From Prevotella sp. KH2C16 (GTDB taxonomy: Bacteria > Bacteroidota > Bacteroidia > Bacteroidales > Bacteroidaceae), in the NCBI RefSeq assembly GCF_900113305.1, contig NZ_FOOW01000024.1, positions 1 through 34,357 of the forward strand: a DNA stretch of 34,357 nt, read 5' to 3'. The notes under the pieces are model-generated. The model was not told the DNA's origin. It worked only from the letters and a program-made list of their open reading frames with translations, and searched no databases. The position numbers and the translations under genes were made by a program. Shown piece after piece: positions 14,581 to 22,089 of the stretch. The number at the start of each line of letters is the position of its first letter. Positions within the stretch are counted from its first letter, which is position 1.

Positions 14581-15012
14581 ATGATGGAAGAATTCAGAGT
14601 TTACAGGACCTTCGAGGGCACTGTCTTCGAGGTGATAGCGGGGCTCATCAGCCTCGCCGCAATCGTCCTCTGCTGCGTTTTCTATGCGCGGCAGGGCGTT
14701 TTCTCCAGAGACTTGGCGCAGCCAATCGTCCTCGCGGCGGTCGCCGGGCTGCTGCTCTTCTGCGCCTACCATCCCTACTCGTCGTGGGTGAACCTGCCCA
14801 CGACCCTGAAAACGGAGGCCAACGCCTATAAAAGCGCAAGACTGCTGCGGATACTGGCCGTGGAAATATCCCTTTTCAGCTTGGTTTACAGTCTGTTTCT
14901 GAACGGGTTTATCAAGCATACGGCAATGGCGGAAAGTGCCGTCGACGCCCTTGCCGCCGTCCTCATCGCGTCCACCTTGCTCGGTTTTATCGTCTTCGCA
15001 AGGAAATCCTGA
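14581..15012 (+). CDS. four-helix integral membrane protein of unknown function
   Basis: A 143-residue protein starting 'MMEEFRVYRTFEG' (the second Met at 14584 is equally possible). Four hydrophobic segments are seen at about residues 18-36, 48-62, 90-110 and 122-139, with a basic end 'FARKS'. No known family is recognised. It follows the ribbon-helix-helix gene by 7 nt, and together with the SPFH gene forms a three-gene plus-strand set. It is convergent with the EamA transporter, whose stop lies 12 nt away. Confidence 0.75.
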   Translation: MMEEFRVYRTFEGTVFEVIAGLISLAAIVLCCVFYARQGVFSRDLAQPIVLAAVAGLLLFCAYHPYSSWVNLPTTLKTEANAYKSARLLRILAVEISLFSLVYSLFLNGFIKHTAMAESAVDALAAVLIASTLLGFIVFARKS

Positions 15013-15023
15013 GAAACCGGAAA

Positions 15024-15962
15024 TCACAATTTATGATGATCGGGAATGCCGCCGCGGCTCTTTGCGGTCGCCGCGGCATTTTCCTTTGCCTTGCTCTTAC
15101 CTTTTAAGATAATCAGGATGACCCCGCTCAGAATCAGCAGGATGCCGCAGGCCAGCCGCACGGAGAACGACTCGTGGAAGACCGCCACCCCGATGACCAC
15201 GGCCGTTACCGGCTCCAGGGCACCCATGATGGCCGACGGCGTGCTGCCTATCAGGTGGATGCCGATGGTCATGAAGAAGAGCGAGAGCACCGTGGGGAGC
15301 AGTCCGAGCTGGAAGGCGAAGAGCCATTGCGCCGGCGTGTGCAGCAGCTGGAGCGTGTCGCCGGAGAGCCAGGTGTAGGCCACCACCGACAGGAGACAGA
15401 ACACGATGACCCAGAAAGTGAACTTCAGGGGCGACATGTCGTTCTCCCACTGGTTGATCGAGACGATGTATATTGCATAGGAGAGCGACGAGGCCATCAC
15501 CAGCGCGAACCCCGCCGTGCTCAGCCTGACGGCTCCGTCGCCCCTGTAGAGCAACGCCACGCCCGCCACGGCGAGGAGGATTGCCGCCGTGGTGGTCCAT
15601 GTGGCACGCTCGTGGAAGAACATCGTCATCAGCACGGCGGTCATAATCGGATAGACGAAGAGCAGCGTCGACGCCACTCCCGCCGCCATATAGTGGAAGC
15701 TGAGGTAGAGGGTGATCGACGAGGAGGCGAAGACCGCGCCGAGGAATGAGAACTTCACGGCATGCCCCGGCCTGATGGCGAAGCGCTCGCCGCGCACCAG
15801 CATCACCACCGCGAATATCGCCAGGGCGATGGCGTAGCGATAGAACAGCACCGAGCCGGAATGGATGCCTCCGGCATACAGCGGCAGCGCACCCAGCGGG
15901 TTGGTGCCATAGCAGACGGCAGCCACGATGGCCGCCGCGAATCCCTTTACCTGATTGCTCAT
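15024..15962 (-). CDS. EamA/DMT-family transporter
   Basis: A 312-residue inner-membrane protein with ten hydrophobic helices arranged as two EamA repeats. The first starts 'AAIVAAVCYGTNPLGALPLY'; the second starts near 'GFALVMASSLSYAIYIVSIN'. 'LGAVFASSSITLYLSFHYM' and 'GALEPVTAVVIGVAVFHE' are the characteristic ends of EamA repeats (drug/metabolite exporter superfamily). The substrate cannot be read from sequence. Own promoter at 15991-16020; it is not part of the downstream-facing block. Confidence 0.88.
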   Translation of the reverse strand: MSNQVKGFAAAIVAAVCYGTNPLGALPLYAGGIHSGSVLFYRYAIALAIFAVVMLVRGERFAIRPGHAVKFSFLGAVFASSSITLYLSFHYMAAGVASTLLFVYPIMTAVLMTMFFHERATWTTTAAILLAVAGVALLYRGDGAVRLSTAGFALVMASSLSYAIYIVSINQWENDMSPLKFTFWVIVFCLLSVVAYTWLSGDTLQLLHTPAQWLFAFQLGLLPTVLSLFFMTIGIHLIGSTPSAIMGALEPVTAVVIGVAVFHESFSVRLACGILLILSGVILIILKGKSKAKENAAATAKSRGGIPDHHKL

Positions 15963-15990
15963 CTGAACACAATGTTTCTTTTTCAGGATG

Positions 15991-16039
15991 CAAAGTTACG
16001 AAAATCCCGGGATATGCCAACGCCGCGGCCCGGGATTTT
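15991..16039 (-). promoter_or_regulatory. promoter of the EamA gene overlapping a terminator hairpin
   Basis: On the minus strand TTG (16020-16018) and TAACTTTG (15998-15991) are 19 bp apart. The same DNA holds a perfect 11-bp inverted repeat, AAAATCCCGGG (16001-16011) and CCCGGGATTTT (16029-16039), which can terminate transcription arriving from the lipoprotein gene that stops at 16070. The promoter thus lies inside the previous terminator. Confidence 0.65.
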
Positions 16040-16069
16040 TATCATCCGCACGGCAAGCGGCAAACGACC

Positions 16070-16891
16070 CTACCAAGAGGAAGAGTCGGAAGAGAACTCC
16101 CTGACGAGCCCGTCGCTCACCGAGTGTATCGAGGTCAGCCGGCCGTCGCCGTCGAAGGTGGTGCGAAACAGGTCGAAATGGCCGTCTGGATGGCTTATCT
16201 TGTAGGGAACATCCACCGGGAACTCCCCGAACCAGCCCTTCAGCAGAAACGGCAGCAGCCACCACTTGCCCCAGTCGCGGGCAAACAGCTCGGCCATGAC
16301 GGCCTGCGACACCGGCTTTGCCTCGTCGTAGTCCACCCTCCGTTCCATCATCAGGCTGCCGTCGGGCGACTTCGCCTGGATAGCCGTCAGCCTCGCTCCC
16401 TGCCAGACATAATCCGTCTGTCCAGCCCTCACAAGGTGCCGGGCGGCATCATAGGCATAGCGGGTCGCGGCACCTTGGCCAATCGGCCTCCGGGCCACGA
16501 TCAGTCCGTCGTGAAGGAGATACTCAAAGCGTCCCGACCGGCCCTCGCGCATGATGACGGAACTGTCGGTATAGACGAATCGCAGCTGCTCGTCGGGCAA
16601 TCCCCGCTGGCTGTAGACGGCACGGGCAGGCCTGCCCGCCGCGTCGCAATAAAACTTCTGTGAGCATGTTTCTTCATGGAGGAGGGAGGCGAGGAAGCCC
16701 GAGGGGCGTTCGCCGACGGTGAGCCAGAGCGTAAGCCCCTGCATGTCCGTCGAGTCAGGGCGACGGGCGGAATCCGTACGGGCGGCATGTTGCGCCGCGT
16801 CGGGATTCCCCGTGGCCGGCGATTCGCCTTTTCCGCACGAACAAAAGGCCAGCGTGCTGAAGGCCGTGAGCCAGAGAGCCGCCCGCTTCAT
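16070..16891 (-). CDS. hypothetical lipoprotein with YD-like text
   Basis: A 273-residue protein with signal 'MKRAALWLTAFSTLAFCSCG' and lipobox FCSC (Cys 19), so probably attached to the envelope. The body has repeated short strands such as 'RFEYLLHDGLIVARR', 'TRYAYDAARHLVRAGQTDY' and 'RTTFDGDGRLTSIHS', which recall YD-repeat-like beta strands (as in DUF4595-like proteins), but I do not recognise a named family. It abuts rsgA with no gap (16891/16892), implying one transcript. Confidence 0.72.
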   Translation of the reverse strand: MKRAALWLTAFSTLAFCSCGKGESPATGNPDAAQHAARTDSARRPDSTDMQGLTLWLTVGERPSGFLASLLHEETCSQKFYCDAAGRPARAVYSQRGLPDEQLRFVYTDSSVIMREGRSGRFEYLLHDGLIVARRPIGQGAATRYAYDAARHLVRAGQTDYVWQGARLTAIQAKSPDGSLMMERRVDYDEAKPVSQAVMAELFARDWGKWWLLPFLLKGWFGEFPVDVPYKISHPDGHFDLFRTTFDGDGRLTSIHSVSDGLVREFSSDSSSW

Positions 16892-17824
16892 CTAAAAAGC
16901 CTCCCGGTATTTGTTCTCGTCCTTATCCTGCAACATGCTCAAATAAGACTGGTAGCGGCTCGCCGCGATCTCGTGGTTCTCCACCGCCCGGAGCACCGCG
17001 CACCCCGGCTCGTGGGTGTGGGAGCAGTTGGAGAAGCGGCAGTCCTTGGAGTAACGGAAGATTTCCCGGAAGTAACTGGTTATCTCCCCGGGCTCCATGT
17101 CGAAGCTGCCGAAGCCCTTGATGCCCGGCGTGTCTATCACATAGCCGCCCCCGGGCACATCCAGCATCTCGCTGAAGGTGGTGGTGTGCATGCCCGTGTC
17201 GTGCGCGTCGGAGATGTCCTGGGTCTTCAGCTGTGCCCCGGGAATGAGGAGGTTGATGAGCGTAGACTTCCCCACGCCGCTGTTGCCGCTGAGCACGGTG
17301 ATCTGGCCAGCCAGCAGCGCCTGAATCTCCGGCAGCCCCGTGCCCAGCTTGGCAGACACCTGGAGGCAGCGGTAGCCCACCGTCTCGTAGAGCGCTGCCA
17401 TCATCTGCTGATAGCGGAGCTCGTCGGGAGCGAGCAGGTCGGTCTTGTTGAAGACGAGAATCACCGGCACGCTGTAGGCCTCGGCGGAGGCCAGGAAGCG
17501 GTCGATGAAGGTGGTGGAGGTCTGCGGATGGCTCACCGTTACCACCAGCAGGGCCTGGTCTACATTGGCGGCGATGATGTGGCTCTGCTTCGAGAGGTTC
17601 TGCGACTTGCGTATGATGTAGTTGCGGCGGTCGGCAATGGCCGTGATGAACGCCGTGCCCTCTTGGTTTTCCTCGATTTCCACATGGTCGCCCACGGCCA
17701 CGGGATTGGTCGACCGGATGCCCTTGAGCCGGAAGTTGCCCTTGATTTTGGACTCCACGATGCGTCCGCCGTCGGTTCTGACGGTGTACCAGCTTCCCGT
17801 ATTCTTGATGACTAAGCCCTTCAT
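16892..17824 (-). CDS. rsgA: ribosome small-subunit-dependent GTPase RsgA
   Basis: GTPase that checks late 30S subunit maturation. The 310-residue protein has an N-terminal OB fold ('[19 protein letters not shown]'), then a circularly permuted GTPase: NKTD (G4), SAK (G5), '[15 protein letters not shown]' (G1), and 'DTPGIKGFG' (G3). The C-terminal zinc site is C-x4-C-x-H-x5-C in '[14 protein letters not shown]'. A GTG start at 17830 is possible, but ATG 17824 ('MKGLVIKN') aligns better. It sits between frr upstream and a lipoprotein downstream, with other translation genes nearby. Confidence 0.96.
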   Translation of the reverse strand: MKGLVIKNTGSWYTVRTDGGRIVESKIKGNFRLKGIRSTNPVAVGDHVEIEENQEGTAFITAIADRRNYIIRKSQNLSKQSHIIAANVDQALLVVTVSHPQTSTTFIDRFLASAEAYSVPVILVFNKTDLLAPDELRYQQMMAALYETVGYRCLQVSAKLGTGLPEIQALLAGQITVLSGNSGVGKSTLINLLIPGAQLKTQDISDAHDTGMHTTTFSEMLDVPGGGYVIDTPGIKGFGSFDMEPGEITSYFREIFRYSKDCRFSNCSHTHEPGCAVLRAVENHEIAASRYQSYLSMLQDKDENKYREAF

Positions 17825-17879
17825 AGACACAATATTCCCCGGCTCTGCCCCCGTGGGAGCAAGGCCGGGGAGCGGTGGC

Positions 17880-18440
17880 TTATACCGTCATGATCTCCTT
17901 CTGCTTGGCTTCGAGCAGCGTGTCTACCTTCTTGATAAACTTGTCGTGCAGCTTCTGCAGGTCGTTCTCGGCGTCTTTCTCCAGGTCTTCAGACAGCCCG
18001 TCCTTGATGGCCTTCTTCAGTTTGTCCTTGATTTCGCCGCGCACATTGCGCACCTCCACCTTGGTCTTCTCGCCGATCTTGTTGCATTGCTTCACCAGTT
18101 CCTGGCGACGCTCGCCCGTGGGCTGCGGCAGCGTCAGGCGAATCACTTCCCCGTTGTTCTCCGGGGTGATGCCGAGGTCGCTGTCCATGATGCCCTTCTC
18201 GATGTCGCGGATGGCCTTCTTGTCCCACGGGCGGATGGCGATGGTGCGGGCGTCGGGCACCGACACCGTGGCCACCTGGTTCAGCGGAACCATCGAGCCG
18301 TAGGAGTTCACCTTCACGCCGTCGAGCAGCGCCACATTGGCGCGCCCCGCACGGATGTGCGCCAGCGACTCTTCGAGATACATCGCCGCCATCTCCATGC
18401 GGTCTTCGGCCTCTTTCAATGTTGCTTTTACATCTAACAT
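17880..18440 (-). CDS. frr: ribosome recycling factor
   Basis: Releases ribosomes from mRNA after termination, together with EF-G. The 186-residue length is standard. Family motifs are present: '[23 protein letters not shown]' near the start (residues about 25-48), '[18 protein letters not shown]', 'IRPWDKKAI', '[20 protein letters not shown]' and '[14 protein letters not shown]'. A 55-nt gap leads to rsgA downstream. A long AT-rich gap upstream (18441-18490) may hold the promoter but no clear -7/-33 pair was found. Confidence 0.96.
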   Translation of the reverse strand: MLDVKATLKEAEDRMEMAAMYLEESLAHIRAGRANVALLDGVKVNSYGSMVPLNQVATVSVPDARTIAIRPWDKKAIRDIEKGIMDSDLGITPENNGEVIRLTLPQPTGERRQELVKQCNKIGEKTKVEVRNVRGEIKDKLKKAIKDGLSEDLEKDAENDLQKLHDKFIKKVDTLLEAKQKEIMTV

Positions 18441-18490
18441 ATCTTCGTAGTATTTGTTTATTCTCTGTCTACAAATTTAGGTATTATTTC

Positions 18491-18961
18491 TCAAAACGCC
18501 AACTCCGCGGACAAAATTTTTGAAATATTTTCGAGATAGAGCCTGTCCACCTCGTCGAAGGCGGCCAGCTCACGGCTGTCGACATCTATCTCCGCCACCA
18601 CCTCGCCGCCGTCGCCGCGAATCGGGACGACGATTTCCGAGCGGCTCTCCGACGAGCAGGCGATGTGCCCGGGAAACTGATCCACATCGGCCACGACGAG
18701 GGTCTCGTTCCGTTCCCACGCCGTGCCGCACACGCCCTTGCCCCTGCGGATGGTCATGCAGGCCACGGGACCCTGGAAGGGGCCTAACTGCAGTTCGTCC
18801 CCGCGCACGAGGTAGAACCCCGCCCACCAGTAGGTTTCGGGAAAGGCAGCGTGCATCGCCGCCGACACATTCGACAGCGCGCCCACGAGATTCTTCTCTC
18901 CGGTCACCAGGCTCCTTACCTGGGCGCAGAGCAATCGGTATTTTTCTTCCTTCGTTTCCAT
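18491..18961 (-). CDS. msrC: GAF-domain free methionine-(R)-sulfoxide reductase
   Basis: Reduces free methionine-R-sulfoxide, part of oxidative-damage repair. The 156-residue single GAF domain has the family's marks: 'YWWAGFYLV', 'LGPFQGPVACMTI' and 'GKGVCGTAW', then 'HIACSSESRSEIVVPI' and 'IDVDS'. The three cysteines (in VAC, GVC and IAC) correspond to the catalytic and resolving cysteines of fRMsr. The start 'METKEEKYRLL' is at 18961. The family B repeat array lies 122 nt upstream. Confidence 0.9.
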   Translation of the reverse strand: METKEEKYRLLCAQVRSLVTGEKNLVGALSNVSAAMHAAFPETYWWAGFYLVRGDELQLGPFQGPVACMTIRRGKGVCGTAWERNETLVVADVDQFPGHIACSSESRSEIVVPIRGDGGEVVAEIDVDSRELAAFDEVDRLYLENISKILSAELAF

Positions 18962-19082
18962 ATCATGGGCAAAAATAAGAAAAACTATTGAAAGGACAAA
19001 AGGATAGTGCAGTTTTCTATGCGGGCGGTCGTTTTTCCGACCGGAAACGCCCGTGCGGATTGTCGGAAGCCGCCTTCAGGTT

Positions 19083-19148
19083 GACAAAATCGGCGAAATC
19101 ATGGGACAAAATCGGCGATTTTGTAGGACGATCTCGCCGATTTTGCCA
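19083..19148. repeat. family B phased repeat array, 3 x 22 bp (copy 2)
   Basis: Units at 19083, 19105 and 19127, each 22 bp. Half-units GACAAAATCGG and CGATTTTGTAG repeat as in the copy at 13079-13144; the first unit's second half is altered (CGAAATCATGG). It lies between the msrC start and the 3' end of the gene at 19211. Confidence 0.9.
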
Positions 19149-19210
19149 GGCGGCCGACGGCCTTCGGGGTTTCAGGGGGCAGCAAGGCCGGCAAGGGGGA
19201 GCCGCCGGCA

Positions 19211-19705
19211 CTATGGGCAGCACGAGGAATCTCGGCTCATCGTGGCTTCCGATGCCTCTACCACCCGTCCCCGGGCGTCGGTGCGCACATAGATATAAGC
19301 CGAGGCCCTGCAGCCCCTCGACCTGACAAGCTCATACCGGGAGTCGGGCAGCAGGGTGATGCGCCGCGTGCGGCGGATGCGGTCTTCCAGGAGCGATGCC
19401 TCCTGTCCGAACACGCCCATGCAGCTCACGGTGTAGTCGGGCGGGAGGGAATCCAGCCGGAGCAGGGGATGGGAGGCGTGGGCGTCGTCTTTCCGCTGGA
19501 TAAGATAGCTGTCTTCCAGGGAGTCGCAGTTGGACAGATACAGGCCCAGTCCCACGGCATCCCAGCCGCTGCGGCTGACAAAGGCCTGCCGCTCGAGGTC
19601 GTATTCGAAGTGTCCGTCGTCGATGCAGGCCTTGTAGAAGATTTCCACCGGTAGGCCGACCAGCAGCACGATTGCTACGAGCAGGATGATGCGCTTCCAC
19701 TTCAT
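19211..19705 (-). CDS. hypothetical membrane-anchored protein
   Basis: A 164-residue protein with a single N-terminal membrane segment ('IILLVAIVLLVGLPVEIFY', residues 5-23) and a soluble, presumably periplasmic domain. Three cysteines near the middle ('YLSNC', 'VSCMG') and two at the very end (SSCCP) could form disulphides. No family is recognised. Its ATG (19705) overlaps the ksgA stop as ATGA, so it is translated from the ksgA message. The overlap sets the start. It is the last gene of that unit. Confidence 0.72.
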   Translation of the reverse strand: MKWKRIILLVAIVLLVGLPVEIFYKACIDDGHFEYDLERQAFVSRSGWDAVGLGLYLSNCDSLEDSYLIQRKDDAHASHPLLRLDSLPPDYTVSCMGVFGQEASLLEDRIRRTRRITLLPDSRYELVRSRGCRASAYIYVRTDARGRVVEASEATMSRDSSCCP

Positions 19706-20505
19706 TGCGAAAGTCGTTTGAGTTCGGCGTCAATGATGTTGGTGAGGCCGACGAACTCCGCCACGGAGAGTTGTTCCGGGCGGCGCGTCATGCCGTCCTG
19801 CTGATAGAACTCGGGGGCGGGCTGCCGCCCGGCGAAGAGCTGCCGCAGCGACACCCGGAGCATCTTGCGGCGCTGGTTGAACGCCGTCTTCACCACCCGC
19901 TTGAAGAGCTTCTCGTCGCAGCCGAGGTCGGTAACGCCGTTGCGCGTCATGCGGATGACGGCGCTCTTCACCTTGGGCGGCGGGTTGAATACGCCCTCGT
20001 CGACGGTGAAGAGATATTCCACCTCATACCACGCCTGTATCAGCACGGAGAGGATGCCGTAGTCCCTGTTGCCCGGCGCGGAGGCCATGCGCAGGGCCAC
20101 CTCGCGCTGTATCATGCCCGTGCAGCAGGGAATGAGGTTCTTGAAGTCGAGCATCTTGAAGAATATCTGCGAGCTGATGTCGTAGGGGTAGTTGCCCGTG
20201 AGCACGAAGGGACGGCCGTCGAACACCTCCGCCAGGTTCATCCGGAGGAAGTCGTCGCCGATGATGCGGTCGCGCAGGGTGGGGAAGTGCTCGTGCAGAT
20301 AGCGGACGCTCTCGGCGTCGATCTCCACCGCCTTCACCTCCCGGGGCTTCTGCACGAGATACTGGGTGAGGACTCCCATGCCCGGGCCTATCTCCAGCAC
20401 GGGGATGCCGGGGCACGCGTCTACGGTGTCGGCGATGCGCCGGGCTATGTCGAGGTCGGTCAGGAAGTGCTGGCCGAGGTTCTTCTTTGGCTTTACCTGT
20501 CTCAT
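19702..20505 (-). CDS. rsmA: 16S rRNA dimethyladenosine transferase KsgA/RsmA
   Basis: Dimethylates A1518 and A1519 of 16S rRNA (E. coli numbering) in 30S assembly. In 267 residues: 'KKNLGQHFL' near the start, SAM-binding 'VLEIGPGMGVLT' , 'AVEIDAESV', 'LTGNYPYDISSQI' in place of the usual NLPYN/SS, and 'FNQRRKMLRVSLRQL' at the C-terminal domain. The frame is open to 20538, but a -7 element TATCTTTG (20533-20526) lies within it, so ATG 20505 ('MRQVKPKK') is chosen, about 14 nt after the expected start of transcription. Confidence 0.95.
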   Translation of the reverse strand: MRQVKPKKNLGQHFLTDLDIARRIADTVDACPGIPVLEIGPGMGVLTQYLVQKPREVKAVEIDAESVRYLHEHFPTLRDRIIGDDFLRMNLAEVFDGRPFVLTGNYPYDISSQIFFKMLDFKNLIPCCTGMIQREVALRMASAPGNRDYGILSVLIQAWYEVEYLFTVDEGVFNPPPKVKSAVIRMTRNGVTDLGCDEKLFKRVVKTAFNQRRKMLRVSLRQLFAGRQPAPEFYQQDGMTRRPEQLSVAEFVGLTNIIDAELKRLSQ

Positions 20506-20525
20506 ATTCGTTGCGGTTGATGCCG

Positions 20526-20533
20526 CAAAGATA
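20526..20533 (-). promoter_or_regulatory. -7 promoter element of ksgA
   Basis: TATCTTTG on the minus strand, 21-28 nt before ATG 20505. No good -33 TTG was found 20 bp upstream. Confidence 0.55.
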
Positions 20534-20545
20534 AGCATAATAATC

Positions 20546-20586
20546 GAGAAAAAGAAAGTGGCGGGTTGACAAAATCAACCCGCCAC
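20546..20586 (-). terminator. strong rho-independent terminator of the tiny-ORF unit
   Basis: GTGGCGGGTTG (20558-20568) and CAACCCGCCAC (20576-20586) are a perfect 11-bp stem with a 7-nt loop, followed on the minus strand by TTTCTTTTTCTC (20557-20546). Confidence 0.88.
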
Positions 20587-20629
20587 GCTATTTAAGTTTA
20601 AAATCTTTTCCTGATAAAGATGGGATGGA

Positions 20630-20716
20630 CTACCGTCCCATGTTTAAGTCGCCGTTGACACGAATGGCCTGTGCAATCATTACTGCTACGACGAAAAATG
20701 ACATTAGTAATACCAT
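20630..20716 (-). CDS. candidate 28-residue membrane peptide
   Basis: Too short for usual gene finding. ATG at 20716, TAG at 20632-20630. The product begins 'MVLLMSFFVVAVMIAQAI', a single hydrophobic helix, and ends 'RVNGDLNMGR'. A plausible ribosome site, AAGGAAAG, lies just before the ATG. It shares a promoter (20850-20881) with the 31-residue ORF upstream, and the strong terminator follows 44 nt after its stop. Both facts favour a real transcript, and the hydrophobic start favours translation. Function unknown; single-helix peptides of this kind often modulate a larger membrane complex, but no partner is evident. Confidence 0.5.
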   Translation of the reverse strand: MVLLMSFFVVAVMIAQAIRVNGDLNMGR

Positions 20717-20731
20717 AATCTTTCCTTTCTT

Positions 20732-20827
20732 TTAAAAATTGTTATCCTTTTTTCGAATGTGGAGCGATGAGCGATGCCCCGAAGGGCGTTGCGGCTTGCC
20801 GCCGCCGGTGTTTGCTCCGTTATCCAT
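20732..20827 (-). CDS. candidate 31-residue basic peptide
   Basis: ATG at 20827 lies about 16 nt after the expected transcription start; AAAGAGAG precedes it as a possible ribosome site. The product begins 'MDNGANTGGGKPQRP' and ends 'RKKDNNF': basic, glycine- and arginine-rich, no membrane helix. The stop is 15 nt before the next ATG (20716). It could be a leader peptide or a peptide working with the hydrophobic one downstream. No similar protein is recognised. Confidence 0.45.
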   Translation of the reverse strand: MDNGANTGGGKPQRPSGHRSSLHIRKKDNNF

Positions 20828-20849
20828 TAACTCTCTTTCTTTTCGTTTG

Positions 20850-20881
20850 CAAAGGTAATACACAATTTCTGTGTGCGCAAA
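20850..20881 (-). promoter_or_regulatory. canonical promoter of the tiny-ORF unit
   Basis: On the minus strand TTTG (20881-20878) and TACCTTTG (20857-20850) are exactly 20 bp apart. The only open frames before the terminator are the two small ORFs. Confidence 0.8.
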
Positions 20882-20960
20882 CAATTTGACCGTGAATCGC
20901 ATTTTCCCGGCCTTTTGTTGACCCAAATCAACGAAGCGGATAAATTAAAGCCCCTTTTAT

Positions 20961-20991
20961 TTTGTATTTCCGCCGAATTCCATTATTTTTG
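20961..20991 (+). promoter_or_regulatory. promoter of the second flippase-like gene
   Basis: TTTG (20961-20964) and TATTTTTG (20984-20991) with a 19-bp spacer. ATG follows at 21000, so the mRNA is almost leaderless. Confidence 0.75.
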
Positions 20992-20999
20992 CAACGAAG

Positions 21000-22034
21000 A
21001 TGGAAATATCGAAAAACATAGGCAACAATGTCCTGAAGATAGCTTTCTCGCTGCTGCTGGGGGGCGCGATTCTCTATTGGATGTATCGCGGGTTCGACTT
21101 CCGGCGGATGGAGCGGGTGCTCCTGCACGAGATGGACTGGACCTGGATGCTGCTCTCCTTCCCCTTCGGCATCCTCGCGCAGATGTTCCGCGGCTGGCGG
21201 TGGCGGCAGACCCTGGAGCCGCTGGGCGAGCATCCGCGTGCCCATGTGAGCCTGAACGCCGTCTTCCTGTCGTATGCGGCCAGCCTGATCGTGCCCCGCA
21301 TCGGGGAGTTCACCCGCTGCGGCGTGCTGCGGCGATACGACGGGGTGTCGTTTTCCAAGGCCCTGGGCACGGTGGTTACCGAGCGCGCCATCGACTCGCT
21401 GCTGGTGATGCTCATCACGGTGGCGGTGTTCATCTTCCAGATCAGGGTGTTCAACAACTTCTTCGACCAGACGGGAACCTCGCTCGAGGGCATCGTGCGC
21501 GGCTTCTCCATGGCGGGATGGCTCGTTACGGGCATATGCGCGCTGGCCGCGGCGATACTCGTGGCCTACCTGATGCGCCGTCTCTCCTTATATAATAAGG
21601 TGAAAGCCACCCTCAACGGGATATGGCAGGGCATCCTCTCGGTGGGGAAAGTGCGCAACGCCCCGCTGTTCGTCGGCTTCACGCTGGCCATCTGGGGCAG
21701 CTACTTCCTGCACTATTACCTCACCTTCTTCTGCTTCGACGCCACCGCCGGCCTCGGCCTCTCGTGCGCCCTGGTAACCTTTATCGTGGGCTCGATAGCC
21801 GTCATCGTGCCGACGCCCAACGGCATGGGGCCCTGGCATTTCGCGGTGAAGACCATGCTCATCCTATACGGCGTGGCCGACACCGACGCCCTCTACTTCG
21901 TGCTCATCGTGCACTCGGTGCAGACGCTGCTCGTGGCCGTGCTCGGCATCTATGCCTGGACAGCCCTCTCCTTCACCCGGAGAAGGGAAAGCGTCGCCAC
22001 CGCTGAAGATACGGAAAATCAAGATAGATATTAA
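21000..22034 (+). CDS. YbhN/LPG-synthase-TM-type integral membrane protein (second copy)
   Basis: A 344-residue multi-pass membrane protein of the UPF0104 superfamily, a different lineage from the 3827-4816 protein. Visible marks are 'RGWRWRQTLEPLG' after the second helix, 'SYAASLIVPRIGEFTRCGVL' and 'VTERAIDSLLVML', and late 'TPNGMGPWHFAVKTML'. These proteins are suspected flippases or lipid transporters; substrate unknown. The last 25 residues ('RRRESVATAEDTENQDRY') are read through DNA that resembles the GC-rich palindromic element (about 21965-21990), so the tail may be repeat-derived. pepD begins 55 nt after its stop. Confidence 0.85.
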   Translation: MEISKNIGNNVLKIAFSLLLGGAILYWMYRGFDFRRMERVLLHEMDWTWMLLSFPFGILAQMFRGWRWRQTLEPLGEHPRAHVSLNAVFLSYAASLIVPRIGEFTRCGVLRRYDGVSFSKALGTVVTERAIDSLLVMLITVAVFIFQIRVFNNFFDQTGTSLEGIVRGFSMAGWLVTGICALAAAILVAYLMRRLSLYNKVKATLNGIWQGILSVGKVRNAPLFVGFTLAIWGSYFLHYYLTFFCFDATAGLGLSCALVTFIVGSIAVIVPTPNGMGPWHFAVKTMLILYGVADTDALYFVLIVHSVQTLLVAVLGIYAWTALSFTRRRESVATAEDTENQDRY

Positions 22035-22089
22035 CCTGGGAAGAGGAAAGGGACAGACCCCTTGGCTCTTCCCATTAAAACAACAAGCT

